Assembly: GCA_001626765.1 (NCBI GenBank)
Contig: LUOO01000004.1
Coordinates: forward strand, 10,725 to 64,819
DNA from: Maritimibacter sp. REDSEA-S28_B5
Lineage (GTDB): Bacteria; Pseudomonadota; Alphaproteobacteria; Rhodobacterales; Rhodobacteraceae
DNA: 54,095 bases
Direction of reading: 5' to 3'
In this document: positions 37,566 through 46,696 of the stretch, piece after piece
Numbering within the stretch: position 1 is the first letter of the stretch
How the letters are laid out: each line of letters opens with the position of its first letter
Position numbers and translations under genes: made by a program
The notes under the pieces: model-generated
What the model saw: only the letters and a program-made list of their open reading frames with translations
The model's database searches: none
Told to the model about the DNA's origin: nothing

Positions 37566-37881
37566 TCAGATAATGAAATCAGCCACTTGCGCTGACGTAA
37601 TCCGGGGAATCTCGCGCGGATCAATCGCAAAGACATGGCGCGGCGTGCCCCGCGCTGGCCTTGGCCGCGTCCACCCGGTTTCCGCCCGCGGTCAGGAACA
37701 GAACGACCCGACCGTCGGTCTCGCCCATGAAGATAATCGACTTGACGATCTGGTCGACATGACAGCCCGCCGCCCGCGCGGCATCGTCCGCCGTGCGCGT
37801 GCCCTCGGCCATTTCGAGGATCTCGGTTTTCACCCCGGCCTCGGCCAGCGCGCGTTCCACACGTTTCAAAGACTTCGACAT
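37566..37881 (-). pseudogene. ybaK: YbaK/ProX-type aminoacyl-tRNA deacylase, internally deleted
   Basis: ATG 37881 starts a YbaK-like protein (MSKSLKRVERALAEAGVKTE, DQIVKSIIFMG, VVLFLTAGGNRVDAAKAS). After about 76 residues the frame goes wrong and stops at 37621. The proper C-terminus (RHVFAIDPREIPRITSAQ, then VADFII) continues in another frame and ends at 37566. The family's middle, about 50 residues including the conserved GFAIGGVxPxGH region, is absent. One deletion of roughly 150 bases, out of frame, fits. Intact relatives remove misacylated amino acids from tRNA. Divergent from glnE with 46 bases between. Confidence 0.8.
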
Positions 37882-37927
37882 GACGCTTTTCACCATGCGC
37901 GCGCGATATTGACCAGACCTCTCGCGC

Positions 37928-40765
37928 ATGATCACTCTCGCCCCCATGAGTTTTGCATCCCGGATCACCCGCACCCCCATCGCTTTCGACCCCGAGATGG
38001 GGCAGGAGATGCGGGACCGTTTCTCGGACCTCGCCCCGGAACTGCGCGATGTGCTCGCCGGCACCGCGGGCTCGGCGCCCTATCTCAAGGGCCTCATGGA
38101 GCGGGAAGAGGACTGGCTCAGGGCCGCGCTCGAGATGACGCCGGACGATGCGGTGGCCGACGCCATGCGGACGGGCGAGGATATCGCCTCCGACCTTTCT
38201 TCGGCCCTGCGCCGGGCCAAGCGCCGTGTCGCGCTCTACACCGCGCTCGCCGACCTCGCGGGGGTCTGGCCGCTCGAACGGGTCACCGGGGCGCTCACCG
38301 ATTTCGCGGGCGCGGCCACCGATGCCGCCCTCAAGGCCGAGATCGGTCGCGAAATCGCGCGGGGCCGCCTGCCGGGGATGACCGAGGCCGACCTGCCCAC
38401 CGCCGCGGGTGCCGTCGCGCTCGCCATGGGCAAGATGGGGGCAGGCGAGCTTAACTATTCCTCCGACATTGACCTGATCATGGTCTTCGATCAGGACCGC
38501 TATGCGCCGGAGGATTTCGACGACGCGCGCGCGATCCTCATTCGCGCCGTGCGCCGCATGGCCGCGACCCTGTCCGAGAACACCGCAGAGGGCTATGTCT
38601 TCCGCACCGATCTGCGCCTGCGCCCGGACCCCTCGGTCACCCCGGTGATCCTGTCGATGGAGGCGGCCGAACGCTATTACGAGAGCCTCGGGCGCACATG
38701 GGAGCGCGCCGCCCACATCAAGGCGCGGCCCTGCGCGGGCGATATCGATGCGGGTTGGCAGTATCTCGACCACCTGCGCCCCTTTGTCTGGCGCAAGCAC
38801 CTCGATTTCGCCGCCATTCAGGACGCACACGACATGCGGCTCAGGATCCGCGAGCACAAGGGGCTGGGCGGGCCGATCACGCTGCCCGGCCACGACATGA
38901 AACTGGGCCGCGGCGGTATCCGCGAGATCGAGTTCTTCACGCAGACCCGCCAGCTCATCGCGGGCGGGCGTGACCCTGACCTGCGCCTGCGCGGCACGGT
39001 CGAGGGGCTTGCGGCGCTCGCGGCCAAAGGCTGGGTGCCCGAGGATGTGGCGCGGACGCTCACCGACCACTACCGCTTTCACCGAACTGTGGAACACCGC
39101 GTCCAGATGGTGCGCGACGCCCAGACCCACCAGCTGCCGCAGTCCGACGAGGGCTTCCGGCGACTGGCCGCGATGATGGGCGAGGGCGATCCCGAGGCGC
39201 TCAAGCGCCAGCTGGTCGATGCGCTCTCCGAGGTTCACGAACTGACCGAGGGTTTCTTTGCTCCATCGCCCGCCAAGCCCGTCTCGACCGGCCTTTCCGA
39301 AGACGAAATGTCCATCGTGGAGGGCTGGAAAGCCTATCCGGCGCTGCGTTCCTCCCGCGCTGTCGAAATCTTCGACCGCCTCAAGCCCAGCCTGCTGACC
39401 CGGTTCGAAAAGGCCGCCCGCCCGCGCGAGGCGCTCTTGAATTTCGACAAGTTTCTCAGTCGTTTGCCTGCCGGGGTTCAACTCTTTTCTCTCTTCGAGG
39501 CAAATCCCTCGCTCGTCGATCTGATCGTCGACATTGCCGCCACCGCCCCGGCGCTCTCGGTCTATCTTGGCCAGAACGCCGACGTGCTCGACGCGGTGAT
39601 CGGCGGGGATTTCTTTTCCGACTGGCCCGGCGAGGCGGAATTGCGCGAGGGGCTTCTCGACCGGCTGGAGGTTGCGGCGGATTACGAGATGAAGCTCGAC
39701 GCCACCCGGCGCTGGCAGAAGGAATGGCATTTCCGGATCGGCGTTCACCATCTGCGCGGTCTCATCTCGGCCGACGAGGCGACCGGCCAATACACTGACC
39801 TCGCCGTGGCCGTCATCACCGCGCTCTGGCCGCTGGTGGTGGACGAATTTGCCCGCAAACACGGTGCCCCGCCGGGACAGGGGGCTGCGCTCATCGGCAT
39901 GGGGAGCTTGGGCGCGCGGCGGATCTCGGCGGCCTCCGACCTCGACCTCATCGTGATCTACGACGCGCCCGGCGATGCGGAATCGACCGGCAAGCGGCCG
40001 CTGGGCGCGCGCGCCTATTACGCGCGCCTCACGCAGGCCATGGTCACTGCGCTTACCGCGCCCATGCCCGAGGGCAAGCTCTACGAGGTCGACATGCGCC
40101 TGCGCCCTTCCGGGCGGCAGGGGCCGGTCGCGACCTCGCTCACCTCCTTTGCCGACTACCAGCGGACCGAGGCCTGGACCTGGGAGCACCTGGCCCTGAC
40201 GCGGGCGCGGGCAGTGGCAGGCGAAACCCCCATCGGGGCCGAGGTCGAGGCGATCCGGGACGAGATCCTGACGCGCCCCCGTGACCTCGCCAAGACCGTG
40301 CAGGACGTCATCGACATGCGCGCGCGCATCGCCGAGGCCAAGGGCGACCAGAGCCCGCTCGAACCCAAGATCGGGCCGGGTCGGTTGCAGGACATCGAAC
40401 TGACCGCCCAGTGCGCCGCGCTCCTGTCTCATGTGACACCGCGCCAGACCCTTGCACAGATCGAGGCCGGGGCAAGCCTGGGCTGGATCGACTCGGACGA
40501 GGCCCAAGCGCTGACCGCCGCCCATGACCTTTTCCTGCGTCTGCAGACAGCATCCAAGCTCATCACCGAGGGCAAGCTCGATCTGGACGCCATCGGCGAG
40601 GGCGCGCGCAGCTTTCTCTACCGCGAAACCGGCACCGACAGCGCGGAGGCGTTGGTCGACCGCACGACCACTTGCGCGACCCGCGCCGCGGTCGCCATCG
40701 ACGCCATCCTCGCCAGAGACCCCGGCGCCAGTATGCCGAACGCCAAGCGGCCCAGAGCCCGTTAG
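37928..40765 (+). CDS. glnE: Glutamine synthetase adenylyltransferase/deadenylase
   Basis: A 945-residue bifunctional enzyme that adenylylates and de-adenylylates glutamine synthetase in response to PII and glutamine. It has two nucleotidyltransferase cores: N-terminal deadenylase with GELNYSSDIDLIMVFD near residues 173-188, and C-terminal adenylylase with RISAASDLDLIVIYD near 663-678, joined by a helical linker. Both D-x-D metal motifs are intact. ATG 37928 or ATG 37946 (MSFASRITRTP, closer to the usual family start) could be used; neither has a clear ribosome site. A small conserved-looking gene follows 14 bases downstream. Confidence 0.94.
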   Translation: MITLAPMSFASRITRTPIAFDPEMGQEMRDRFSDLAPELRDVLAGTAGSAPYLKGLMEREEDWLRAALEMTPDDAVADAMRTGEDIASDLSSALRRAKRRVALYTALADLAGVWPLERVTGALTDFAGAATDAALKAEIGREIARGRLPGMTEADLPTAAGAVALAMGKMGAGELNYSSDIDLIMVFDQDRYAPEDFDDARAILIRAVRRMAATLSENTAEGYVFRTDLRLRPDPSVTPVILSMEAAERYYESLGRTWERAAHIKARPCAGDIDAGWQYLDHLRPFVWRKHLDFAAIQDAHDMRLRIREHKGLGGPITLPGHDMKLGRGGIREIEFFTQTRQLIAGGRDPDLRLRGTVEGLAALAAKGWVPEDVARTLTDHYRFHRTVEHRVQMVRDAQTHQLPQSDEGFRRLAAMMGEGDPEALKRQLVDALSEVHELTEGFFAPSPAKPVSTGLSEDEMSIVEGWKAYPALRSSRAVEIFDRLKPSLLTRFEKAARPREALLNFDKFLSRLPAGVQLFSLFEANPSLVDLIVDIAATAPALSVYLGQNADVLDAVIGGDFFSDWPGEAELREGLLDRLEVAADYEMKLDATRRWQKEWHFRIGVHHLRGLISADEATGQYTDLAVAVITALWPLVVDEFARKHGAPPGQGAALIGMGSLGARRISAASDLDLIVIYDAPGDAESTGKRPLGARAYYARLTQAMVTALTAPMPEGKLYEVDMRLRPSGRQGPVATSLTSFADYQRTEAWTWEHLALTRARAVAGETPIGAEVEAIRDEILTRPRDLAKTVQDVIDMRARIAEAKGDQSPLEPKIGPGRLQDIELTAQCAALLSHVTPRQTLAQIEAGASLGWIDSDEAQALTAAHDLFLRLQTASKLITEGKLDLDAIGEGARSFLYRETGTDSAEALVDRTTTCATRAAVAIDAILARDPGASMPNAKRPRAR

Positions 40766-40779
40766 CCCGGAGACAGCAC

Positions 40780-41052
40780 ATGAAAGGCGCCCATCCCCTC
40801 GACCCTACGGGTCTCATACAGGAAGCCTACCGCATAGACGGCATCACCCCCGAGGATTGCCGGGTGATCTTTTTCGACTGGGCCGTGGGCGCGCGGGGCG
40901 GCAAGCTCGACCGCGACACCGTGCAGACGCTGATCGACACCTATGCCGCAAATGCGCCCGATCACCCGATGACGCAGGTGCTGCGTGAAGGGCTTGAGAA
41001 AACGGCCGCCACCCCAGCCCGCCGCGGCGGCTGGCGCGCGCGCCGAAGCTGA
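40780..41052 (+). CDS. Small hypothetical protein downstream of glnE (90 aa)
   Basis: Not recognised by name. A 90-residue soluble protein (MKGAHPLDPTGLIQEAYRID...) with a helical pattern and an Arg-rich tail (RRGGWRARRS). A Y-R-I-D-G-I-T-P-E-D-CR...FFDWA block looks like a compact domain. CGGAGA lies eight bases before the ATG, and it begins 14 bases after glnE, so co-transcription is likely. A role near nitrogen control is positional guesswork. Confidence 0.75.
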   Translation: MKGAHPLDPTGLIQEAYRIDGITPEDCRVIFFDWAVGARGGKLDRDTVQTLIDTYAANAPDHPMTQVLREGLEKTAATPARRGGWRARRS

Positions 41053-41069
41053 CCACGTCGAGAGGCAGC

Positions 41070-41162
41070 GCCCCCTTCATTGCTTCATAAATACCTCGGC
41101 AGGGTCTGGGAGGATCGCCATTGTCGCGCCATTGGTCCGAGAGACAATGGCGATGCCCTCCC
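41070..41162 (+). repeat. Dispersed hairpin repeat, copy B
   Basis: The head (CCCCCTTCATTGCTTCATAA, then ATACCTCGGCAGGGT) is followed by a large hairpin: 12-bp perfect stem 41114-41125 with 41143-41154, extended by 41108-41113 with 41157-41162. The stretch 41120-41144 matches copy A (28674-28698, opposite strand) at 24 of 25 bases. It lies between convergent genes. Confidence 0.8.
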
Positions 41163-41198
41163 AGCACCGCGACGTCTGTGCAGCAGAGGTCGCAACAC

Positions 41199-41840
41199 CT
41201 ATCTCGGCAGCGCCGCCGCCTCGCGCGCCAGCGCCTCGATCCCGGCCCAATCGCCCGAGGTCACCTTGTCCTTGGGTGCGACCCAGGACCCGCCCGCGCA
41301 GATCACGTTGGGCAAGGAAAGATAGTCGCGCGCATTGCCCATCGACACGCCGCCGGTGGGGCAGAAGCGGATCTGGGGCAGGGGCGAAGACAGCGCCTTA
41401 AGGAAGGGCGCGCCGCCAGCCGCCTCGGCCGGAAAGAATTTCTGCACCGTGTAGCCACGTTCGAGGAGCCGCATCGCCTCGGACGCGCTCGCCGCACCGG
41501 GCAGGAGCGGCAGGCCGACCTCTTCGCAGGCATCGAGCAGACGGTCGGTCGCCCCCGGCGACACGCCGAAGGTCGCGCCCGCATCCTTGGCCCGTTTCAC
41601 GTCATCGGGGGTGAGCAGCGTTCCCGCCCCAACGGCGCCACCCGGCACCTTGGCCATGGCCGCGATGACTTCGAGCGCAGCCTCGGTGCGCAGCGTGACC
41701 TCGAGTGCGGGCAGGCCACCGGCCACGAACGCTTCGGCCAGCGGCGTGGCATGGGCCACATCCTCGACGATCAGCACCGGCACGATCGGCGCGAGGTTGC
41801 AGATTTTCAGCGCCTCGGCGCTCGCTTCATAGGGGGTCAT
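41199..41840 (-). CDS. eda: KDPG aldolase (2-dehydro-3-deoxy-phosphogluconate aldolase)
   Basis: A 213-residue class I aldolase that splits KDPG into pyruvate and glyceraldehyde-3-phosphate, the last Entner-Doudoroff step. Catalytic Glu47 (LEVTLRT) and Schiff-base Lys134 (VQKFFPAEAAGG) are present, as is the phosphate-site CPTGGVS. ATG 41840 has GGAGAGG upstream. It follows edd by 10 bases, forming edd-eda. Confidence 0.95.
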   Translation of the reverse strand: MTPYEASAEALKICNLAPIVPVLIVEDVAHATPLAEAFVAGGLPALEVTLRTEAALEVIAAMAKVPGGAVGAGTLLTPDDVKRAKDAGATFGVSPGATDRLLDACEEVGLPLLPGAASASEAMRLLERGYTVQKFFPAEAAGGAPFLKALSSPLPQIRFCPTGGVSMGNARDYLSLPNVICAGGSWVAPKDKVTSGDWAGIEALAREAAALPR

Positions 41841-41850
41841 CCGCCTCTCC

Positions 41851-43656
41851 TCACACCACCACGGCCGCGCCACTCGAGGCGAGGCCAACATTCTGCCGAA
41901 ACATCTCGAACATCTCGCGGCCCAGACCGTGACCGTTGGCAGTGAGATCCGCGACCACGGCCTCGCGCGCCTCGAACCCGTCCTCGAGCACCTCGAGCAC
42001 GCCGTTGATGGCGTCGAGTCGCAGCCGGTCGCCGTCACGCACCCGCGCGATGTTGCCGCCGTCCATCGCCTCGGGCGAGACATGGATCGCGGCGGGCACC
42101 TTGCCCGATGCACCCGACATCCGCCCGTCGGTCACCAGCGCCACCTTCAGCCCGCGATCCTGCAAGACCGCCAGCGTAGGCGTCAGCCCGTGCAATTCCG
42201 GCATCCCGTTCGCTTTCGGACCCTGGAAGCGCACGACGACGATCGTGTCCTCGGTGAACTCGCCCGCCTTGAAGGCGGCCTTCACGCTCTCCTGATCATG
42301 AAACACCCGCGCCTTCGCCTCGACGATATGACGCTCCTCGGCCACCGCCGACACCTTGATCACCGCATGGCCCATGTTCCCCGTGAGCTGGGTCAGCCCC
42401 CCGGTCTTCTGAAACGGATCGGACGCCGGGCGCACGATCTTGTCGTTCAGGCTTTCGCGCGGACCGGGTTCATAGACGACGCGGTCGCCCGACACCTTGG
42501 GTTCGCGGGTATAAAGCCCAAGCCCCTTGCCCGCGACGGTCAGCGTGTCGTCATGCAGCAGACCCTCTTCGAGCAGCGATCCGATCAGATAGCCCAAACC
42601 GCCCGCCGCGTGGAAATGGTTCACGTCCGCGAGCCCGTTGGGATAGACCCGCGCCATCAGCGGGGTGACGGCGGAGAGATCCGAGAAATCCTCGAGCGTG
42701 ATCTCGACCCCGGCTGCCCGCGCCATGGCAGGCAGGTGCAGGATCAGGTTCGTTGACCCGCCCGTGGCCATCAGCCCCACGATCCCGTTCACGAAGGCGC
42801 GTTCGTCGAGGATATCGGCCACCGGCGTGAACTCGTTGCCCATATGTGTGATCTGGGTCGCCCGCCGCGTGCCCTCGACCGTCAGCGCGTCGCGCAAGGG
42901 CGTGTTCGGGTTCACGAAGGAGGCACCGGGCAGGTGCAGCCCCATGAACTCCATGAGCATCTGGTTCGAATTGGCCGTGCCGTAAAAGGTGCAGGTGCCC
43001 GGCCCGTGATAGGCGGCCATCTCGGCCTCCATGAGCGCGTCGCGGCCCACTTCACCGGCGGCGAACTTCTGGCGCACCTTGGCCTTCTCGTCGTTGGGCA
43101 GACCGCTCGTCATAGGCCCTGCCGGCATGAAGATGCCGGGGATATGGCCAAAGGTCGCGGCGGCGATGATCAGCCCCGGCACGATCTTGTCACAGACGCC
43201 CAAGTATAGAGCGGCGTCAAAGGTGTTGTGCGACAGCGCGACCCCGGTGGCGAGCGCGATCACGTCGCGCGAGAAAAGCGACAGCTCCATGCCGGTTTCG
43301 CCCTGGGTGACTCCGTCGCACATGGCGGGCACGCCGCCTGCGACCTGCGCCGTGGCCCCCTCGGCCCGGGCTGCGGCGCGGATCAGGTCAGGGAACCGCT
43401 CGAACGGCTGATGGGCTGAAAGCATGTCGTTATAGGCCGTCACGATTCCGATGTTGGGCCCCGGTTTCGTGGCAAGCGCCGCCTGATCCGGACCGGCCCC
43501 GGCATAAGCGTGGGCCTGACTCGAACAGGACAGATGCGCCCGCTTCGGTCCCTTGTCGATCTGCGCGCGAATGATCTCCATGTAGCGGCCCCGGCGGGCG
43601 GCGCTGCGTTCGATGATGCGGTCGGTGACACGGGCGATTTCGGGATGAAGGGGCAT
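41851..43656 (-). CDS. edd: 6-phosphogluconate dehydratase
   Basis: A 601-residue IlvD/Edd-family Fe-S dehydratase that makes KDPG from 6-phosphogluconate. Signatures: [17 protein letters not shown], the Cys-containing [34 protein letters not shown] and the C-terminal [22 protein letters not shown]. The length and blocks are those of Edd rather than IlvD. With eda it gives the full Entner-Doudoroff branch from 6-phosphogluconate. The promoter is expected in 43657-43730. Confidence 0.95.
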   Translation of the reverse strand: MPLHPEIARVTDRIIERSAARRGRYMEIIRAQIDKGPKRAHLSCSSQAHAYAGAGPDQAALATKPGPNIGIVTAYNDMLSAHQPFERFPDLIRAAARAEGATAQVAGGVPAMCDGVTQGETGMELSLFSRDVIALATGVALSHNTFDAALYLGVCDKIVPGLIIAAATFGHIPGIFMPAGPMTSGLPNDEKAKVRQKFAAGEVGRDALMEAEMAAYHGPGTCTFYGTANSNQMLMEFMGLHLPGASFVNPNTPLRDALTVEGTRRATQITHMGNEFTPVADILDERAFVNGIVGLMATGGSTNLILHLPAMARAAGVEITLEDFSDLSAVTPLMARVYPNGLADVNHFHAAGGLGYLIGSLLEEGLLHDDTLTVAGKGLGLYTREPKVSGDRVVYEPGPRESLNDKIVRPASDPFQKTGGLTQLTGNMGHAVIKVSAVAEERHIVEAKARVFHDQESVKAAFKAGEFTEDTIVVVRFQGPKANGMPELHGLTPTLAVLQDRGLKVALVTDGRMSGASGKVPAAIHVSPEAMDGGNIARVRDGDRLRLDAINGVLEVLEDGFEAREAVVADLTANGHGLGREMFEMFRQNVGLASSGAAVVV

Positions 43657-44161
43657 GTGACGTCCTGCTCGCTACTGGCGCTGGTTCGCGGGTTCCATAT
43701 CACGCAGGTTTAGCGCTAACAACCCGGCGTGGTGCCGGACGGACTCAACCGGTCCCTCGGGGCTTCCTCGGACCCCATCATATCATGCTTTCGGACCACG
43801 TTTCGCGGGGGGTGGTTCATTGTTGGGTGTAATCGATGACGATGATGAAATCCAAGGCACTCGCGCAGCGGTTCGTCTGTTTCACGGCCAGGACCGGGAC
43901 ACTCAACGTCACCGAGAATGATATCTCGGCCAATCCCTTCGCCGACAAGCTGTGGCGAAAGATCCTTTTGGCGGCCCGCACCGCGTTCCAATCTCCGACC
44001 GGACAGCCTGCCATCGCTGCCGAGGTCAATCCATAGTATCGGATGCGCGCCTATGTGGCCGAGTTCATTACGGCCGAACTGGGGCTTTGCCTCGCCGCAT
44101 CACTCTCCCGTGGGCCTAGACGGCTCCCGACAGGGCTTTCGGGTGCGGGACGCGCGGTGTA
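43657..44161. other. Gap between edd and rlmI
   Basis: No recognised gene. An open frame runs 43836-44036 (66 codons, no clear ribosome site) and continues in the same frame after one TAG, two codons and an ATG at 44043 to 44161. Its content (MTMMKSKALAQRFVCFTART) is not recognised, and an opposite-strand frame of similar length exists, so it could be a relic or chance. The edd promoter should be at the left end. Confidence 0.4.
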
Positions 44162-44188
44162 GGAGGTTCGCAACGAAAGCGAGCCTCC
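44162..44188 (+). promoter_or_regulatory. Hairpin enclosing the ribosome-site-like GGAGG before rlmI
   Basis: Nine-bp stem (44162-44170 with 44180-44188, one G-U pair) with a 9-nt loop ends one base before the ATG at 44190. Its left arm contains the only GGAGG near the start. If formed, it would hide the ribosome site. Confidence 0.45.
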
Positions 44189-44189
44189 C

Positions 44190-45392
44190 ATGACCGACAG
44201 CGCCTCCCGCCCGATCCTTCGTCTCAAGCCCAAGGCAAACGCCCGTGCAATCCGACATGGTGCGCCTTGGGTCTATGACAACGAACTGGTGACCGACCGG
44301 CGCACGAAGGCCATCGCGCCCGGCACGATCGCGACGCTCGAAGACGGTGACCGCAATCGACTGGGCACCGTCGCGGTCAACCCGAATTCGCGCATCTTCG
44401 CCCGGATGCTCGACCGCGACCCCGAGGTCCAGATCGGGCCCGACTGGCTGCGCGAACGTGTGCGCGCGGCGCTCGCGCACCGCGAACGGCTCTATGACCA
44501 ACCCTTCTACCGTCTCGTCCATGCCGAGGCCGACGGTCTGCCCGGCGTGGTGATCGACCGCTTCGGCGATGTGGCTGCGATCCAGCCCAATGCCGCTTGG
44601 GCCGATGTGCTGTTCGATGACCTTGCGGCTGTGGTGGCCGAGGTGACGGGGGTCGGGTCGGTGATCAAGAACGCCACCGGCCGCGCCCGGTCGCTCGAGG
44701 GTCTGGACGAGGGCGTGACGGTCTGGACGGGCGGTGTGGATGGGCCGATCCCCGTCCCGATGAACGGCGCGACCTATATGGCCGACCTTCTGGGCGGGCA
44801 GAAAACCGGGCTCTTCTTCGATCAGCGCCCGAACCACGCCTTTGCCGCCGGCCTTGCCAAGGGCGCACGCGTGCTCGACGTGTTTTCTCATGTCGGGGGC
44901 TTTTCCCTCGCCGCACTCGCTCATGGTGCATCCTCCGCGCTCGCGGTCGATGGCTCCGCACCCGCGCTGGAGCTTGCCGCGCAGGGCGCCGAGGCGAGCG
45001 GCATGTCCGACCGGTTCCAGACCCGGCAGGGCGACGCATTCGACGTGCTGGCCGCACTTGGCGAGGAGGGCGCGCAATTCGACGTGGTGATCTGCGACCC
45101 GCCCGCCTTTGCCCCCAACAAACAGGCGCTCGAAGCGGGGCTGCGCGCCTATGAACGCATCGCGCGGCTTGCCGCGCCGCTGGTGGCCGAAGGCGGTTAT
45201 CTGGGTCTGTGCTCCTGCTCTCACGCCGCCGACCTCGATGCCTTCCGCAAGGCATCGACGCGCGGGATCGGGCGGGCAGGGCGCGCGGCCCAGCTCATCC
45301 ACACGGGCTTTGCCGGACCCGATCACCCGATGCACCCTGCGCTGGCCGAAAGCGGCTACCTCAAGTCGCTTTTCTACCGGCTGATGCCGTGA
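44190..45392 (+). CDS. rlmI: RlmI-like 23S rRNA (cytosine-5) methyltransferase
   Basis: A 400-residue class I SAM methyltransferase. The N-terminal PUA-like domain (RAIRHGAPWVYDNEL...LGTVAVNPNSRIFARML) leads to the GLFFDQRPNH motif, SAM motif I VLDVFSHVGGFSLAAL, and the catalytic-loop CDPPAF with a second Cys pair LCSCSH. These match the RlmI/YccW family, which makes m5C in 23S rRNA; target position C1962 is known only for E. coli. The last four bases overlap the PIN gene (GTGA). Confidence 0.9.
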   Translation: MTDSASRPILRLKPKANARAIRHGAPWVYDNELVTDRRTKAIAPGTIATLEDGDRNRLGTVAVNPNSRIFARMLDRDPEVQIGPDWLRERVRAALAHRERLYDQPFYRLVHAEADGLPGVVIDRFGDVAAIQPNAAWADVLFDDLAAVVAEVTGVGSVIKNATGRARSLEGLDEGVTVWTGGVDGPIPVPMNGATYMADLLGGQKTGLFFDQRPNHAFAAGLAKGARVLDVFSHVGGFSLAALAHGASSALAVDGSAPALELAAQGAEASGMSDRFQTRQGDAFDVLAALGEEGAQFDVVICDPPAFAPNKQALEAGLRAYERIARLAAPLVAEGGYLGLCSCSHAADLDAFRKASTRGIGRAGRAAQLIHTGFAGPDHPMHPALAESGYLKSLFYRLMP

Positions 45393-45943
45393 AGGTCCTG
45401 ATCGACGCCTGCGTCCTTTTCCCGACCGTGATGCGGGAGGTGGTGTTGGGGGCAGCATCGGCGGGCCTGTTCACTCCGCTCTGGTCTGACCGTATCCTCG
45501 AGGAATGGGCGCGCGCGGCGGCCAAGCTCGGGCCGGGGCAGGAGGACCTTGCGCGGGCCGAGGTGGCACAACTGCGGCAGGACTGGCCCAAGGCCGCCGT
45601 CCAGCCCCGCGCGGGCGATCTGTCGCGCCTCTGGCTGCCTGACGCGAACGATGTCCACGTGCTTGCCGCCGCCATCGCGGGCTCCGCCGATGTGCTCCTC
45701 ACCATGAACGTCAAGGATTTCCCCCGCGCGACCCTGGCAGAAGAGGGGTTGCGCCTCGCCGTGCCCGATCTCTTCGTGATGGAATGCTGGGCCGCGAACG
45801 AGCCCGCGATGATCCGCATAGGGCAGGGCGTGCAGGCCACCGCCGAACGCCTGTCGGGCGAGGTCTGGCCCATCCGCAAACTGATGAAAAAGGCGCGGCT
45901 GCCGCGCTACGGCAAAGCGCTCGAGGCGGCAGGGCTAAGCTAG
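45389..45943 (+). CDS. PIN-domain protein (RSP_2658-like)
   Basis: A 184-residue protein that starts with GTG at 45389, overlapping the rlmI stop (GTGA). PIN-type acidic residues are Asp6 (VLIDACVLFPT), an E in RILEEWARA, and the pairs in PDANDVHVLAAAIAG and LLTMNVKDFPR, with room for a metal site. The C-terminal extension of about 55 residues is basic. Many PIN proteins are toxins with an adjacent antitoxin, but none is seen here. Coupling to an rRNA methyltransferase hints instead at RNA processing, which is inference. Confidence 0.82.
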   Translation: MKVLIDACVLFPTVMREVVLGAASAGLFTPLWSDRILEEWARAAAKLGPGQEDLARAEVAQLRQDWPKAAVQPRAGDLSRLWLPDANDVHVLAAAIAGSADVLLTMNVKDFPRATLAEEGLRLAVPDLFVMECWAANEPAMIRIGQGVQATAERLSGEVWPIRKLMKKARLPRYGKALEAAGLS

Positions 45944-46623
45944 CCCACCCATTTCGCCTCGTTCGCCTCAATCGCCGCGATCCGCTGATGGGTCTTCGGG
46001 TGGCTCAGGAGCCACGCGGGCGGACCCTTGCCGCGCATCTTCGTCAGGTCCTCTAGCTTCGTGAACAGTGTCTTCTGCGGCCCGGCCCCGATCCCCGATT
46101 TGATGAGCAAGGCGGTGGCATAGGCGTCCGCCTCGTATTCGTCCGACCGCGACAGTCGCGCCGCCACCATTGAAGTCAGCACATTGGCAAGGATCGTCCC
46201 GATCCCCGGAATGAACCGCCCCAGGATAACGATCAGCGCCGTACGCAGCGCGTTCTGGCCGGAAAAGTCGATCATCCGCCGCCGCGCATGGCCCAGCGCC
46301 ACATGGCCCAGCTCATGGGCGATGACGCTCGCCATTTCCTCTGCCGTTACCTTGCCCGCGCGATACTGGTCGTAAAACCCCCGCGTGATGAAAATCCGGC
46401 CGTCGGGTGAGGCGAGGCCGTTGACCGGCTCGACCTCGTAGATGTTCACCCGGATCCGCGGCAGGTCCAAGGCAGCGGCCATCCGGTCGGTCAGTGCCTT
46501 GAGCTTTGGGTCGGCCAGCTCGCTCGATTTCTGGTCAAGTTCCTGACGAAGCCGAAGCGCCGAGAACCACCACAGGATGAACCCGTAGAGCGCGGCGATG
46601 AGGAGAGGCGTGAACTTCAACAT
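45940..46623 (-). CDS. M48-family zinc metalloprotease
   Basis: A 227-residue membrane-anchored protease. An N-terminal membrane segment (residues 5-23) is followed by the HELGH zinc motif at 103-107, a second hydrophobic segment (TALIVILGRFIPGIGTILANV) and the third-ligand region SRSDEYEADAYA near 163. The C-terminus has the usual LLSHPKTHQRI. This is shorter than HtpX and more like the BepA/YcaL-type peptidase core. The stop codon overlaps the convergent PIN gene's stop by four bases. Confidence 0.9.
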   Translation of the reverse strand: MLKFTPLLIAALYGFILWWFSALRLRQELDQKSSELADPKLKALTDRMAAALDLPRIRVNIYEVEPVNGLASPDGRIFITRGFYDQYRAGKVTAEEMASVIAHELGHVALGHARRRMIDFSGQNALRTALIVILGRFIPGIGTILANVLTSMVAARLSRSDEYEADAYATALLIKSGIGAGPQKTLFTKLEDLTKMRGKGPPAWLLSHPKTHQRIAAIEANEAKWVG

Positions 46624-46696
46624 GCGCCGACTATGGCGTTTCCCCCCGCCGCGCGAAAGAGAGGACCGCGCCCGCGCCGATCACATCGTCGCAACG

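Noticed and set aside
37556..40525. 989-codon minus-strand frame opposite glnE
   Set aside because: A shadow frame. Only its far end overlaps the real ybaK remnant, which is read in another frame.
45389..45943. Toxin-antitoxin module around the PIN gene
   Set aside because: The upstream gene is a 400-residue rRNA methyltransferase and the downstream gene is convergent; no small antitoxin is present.
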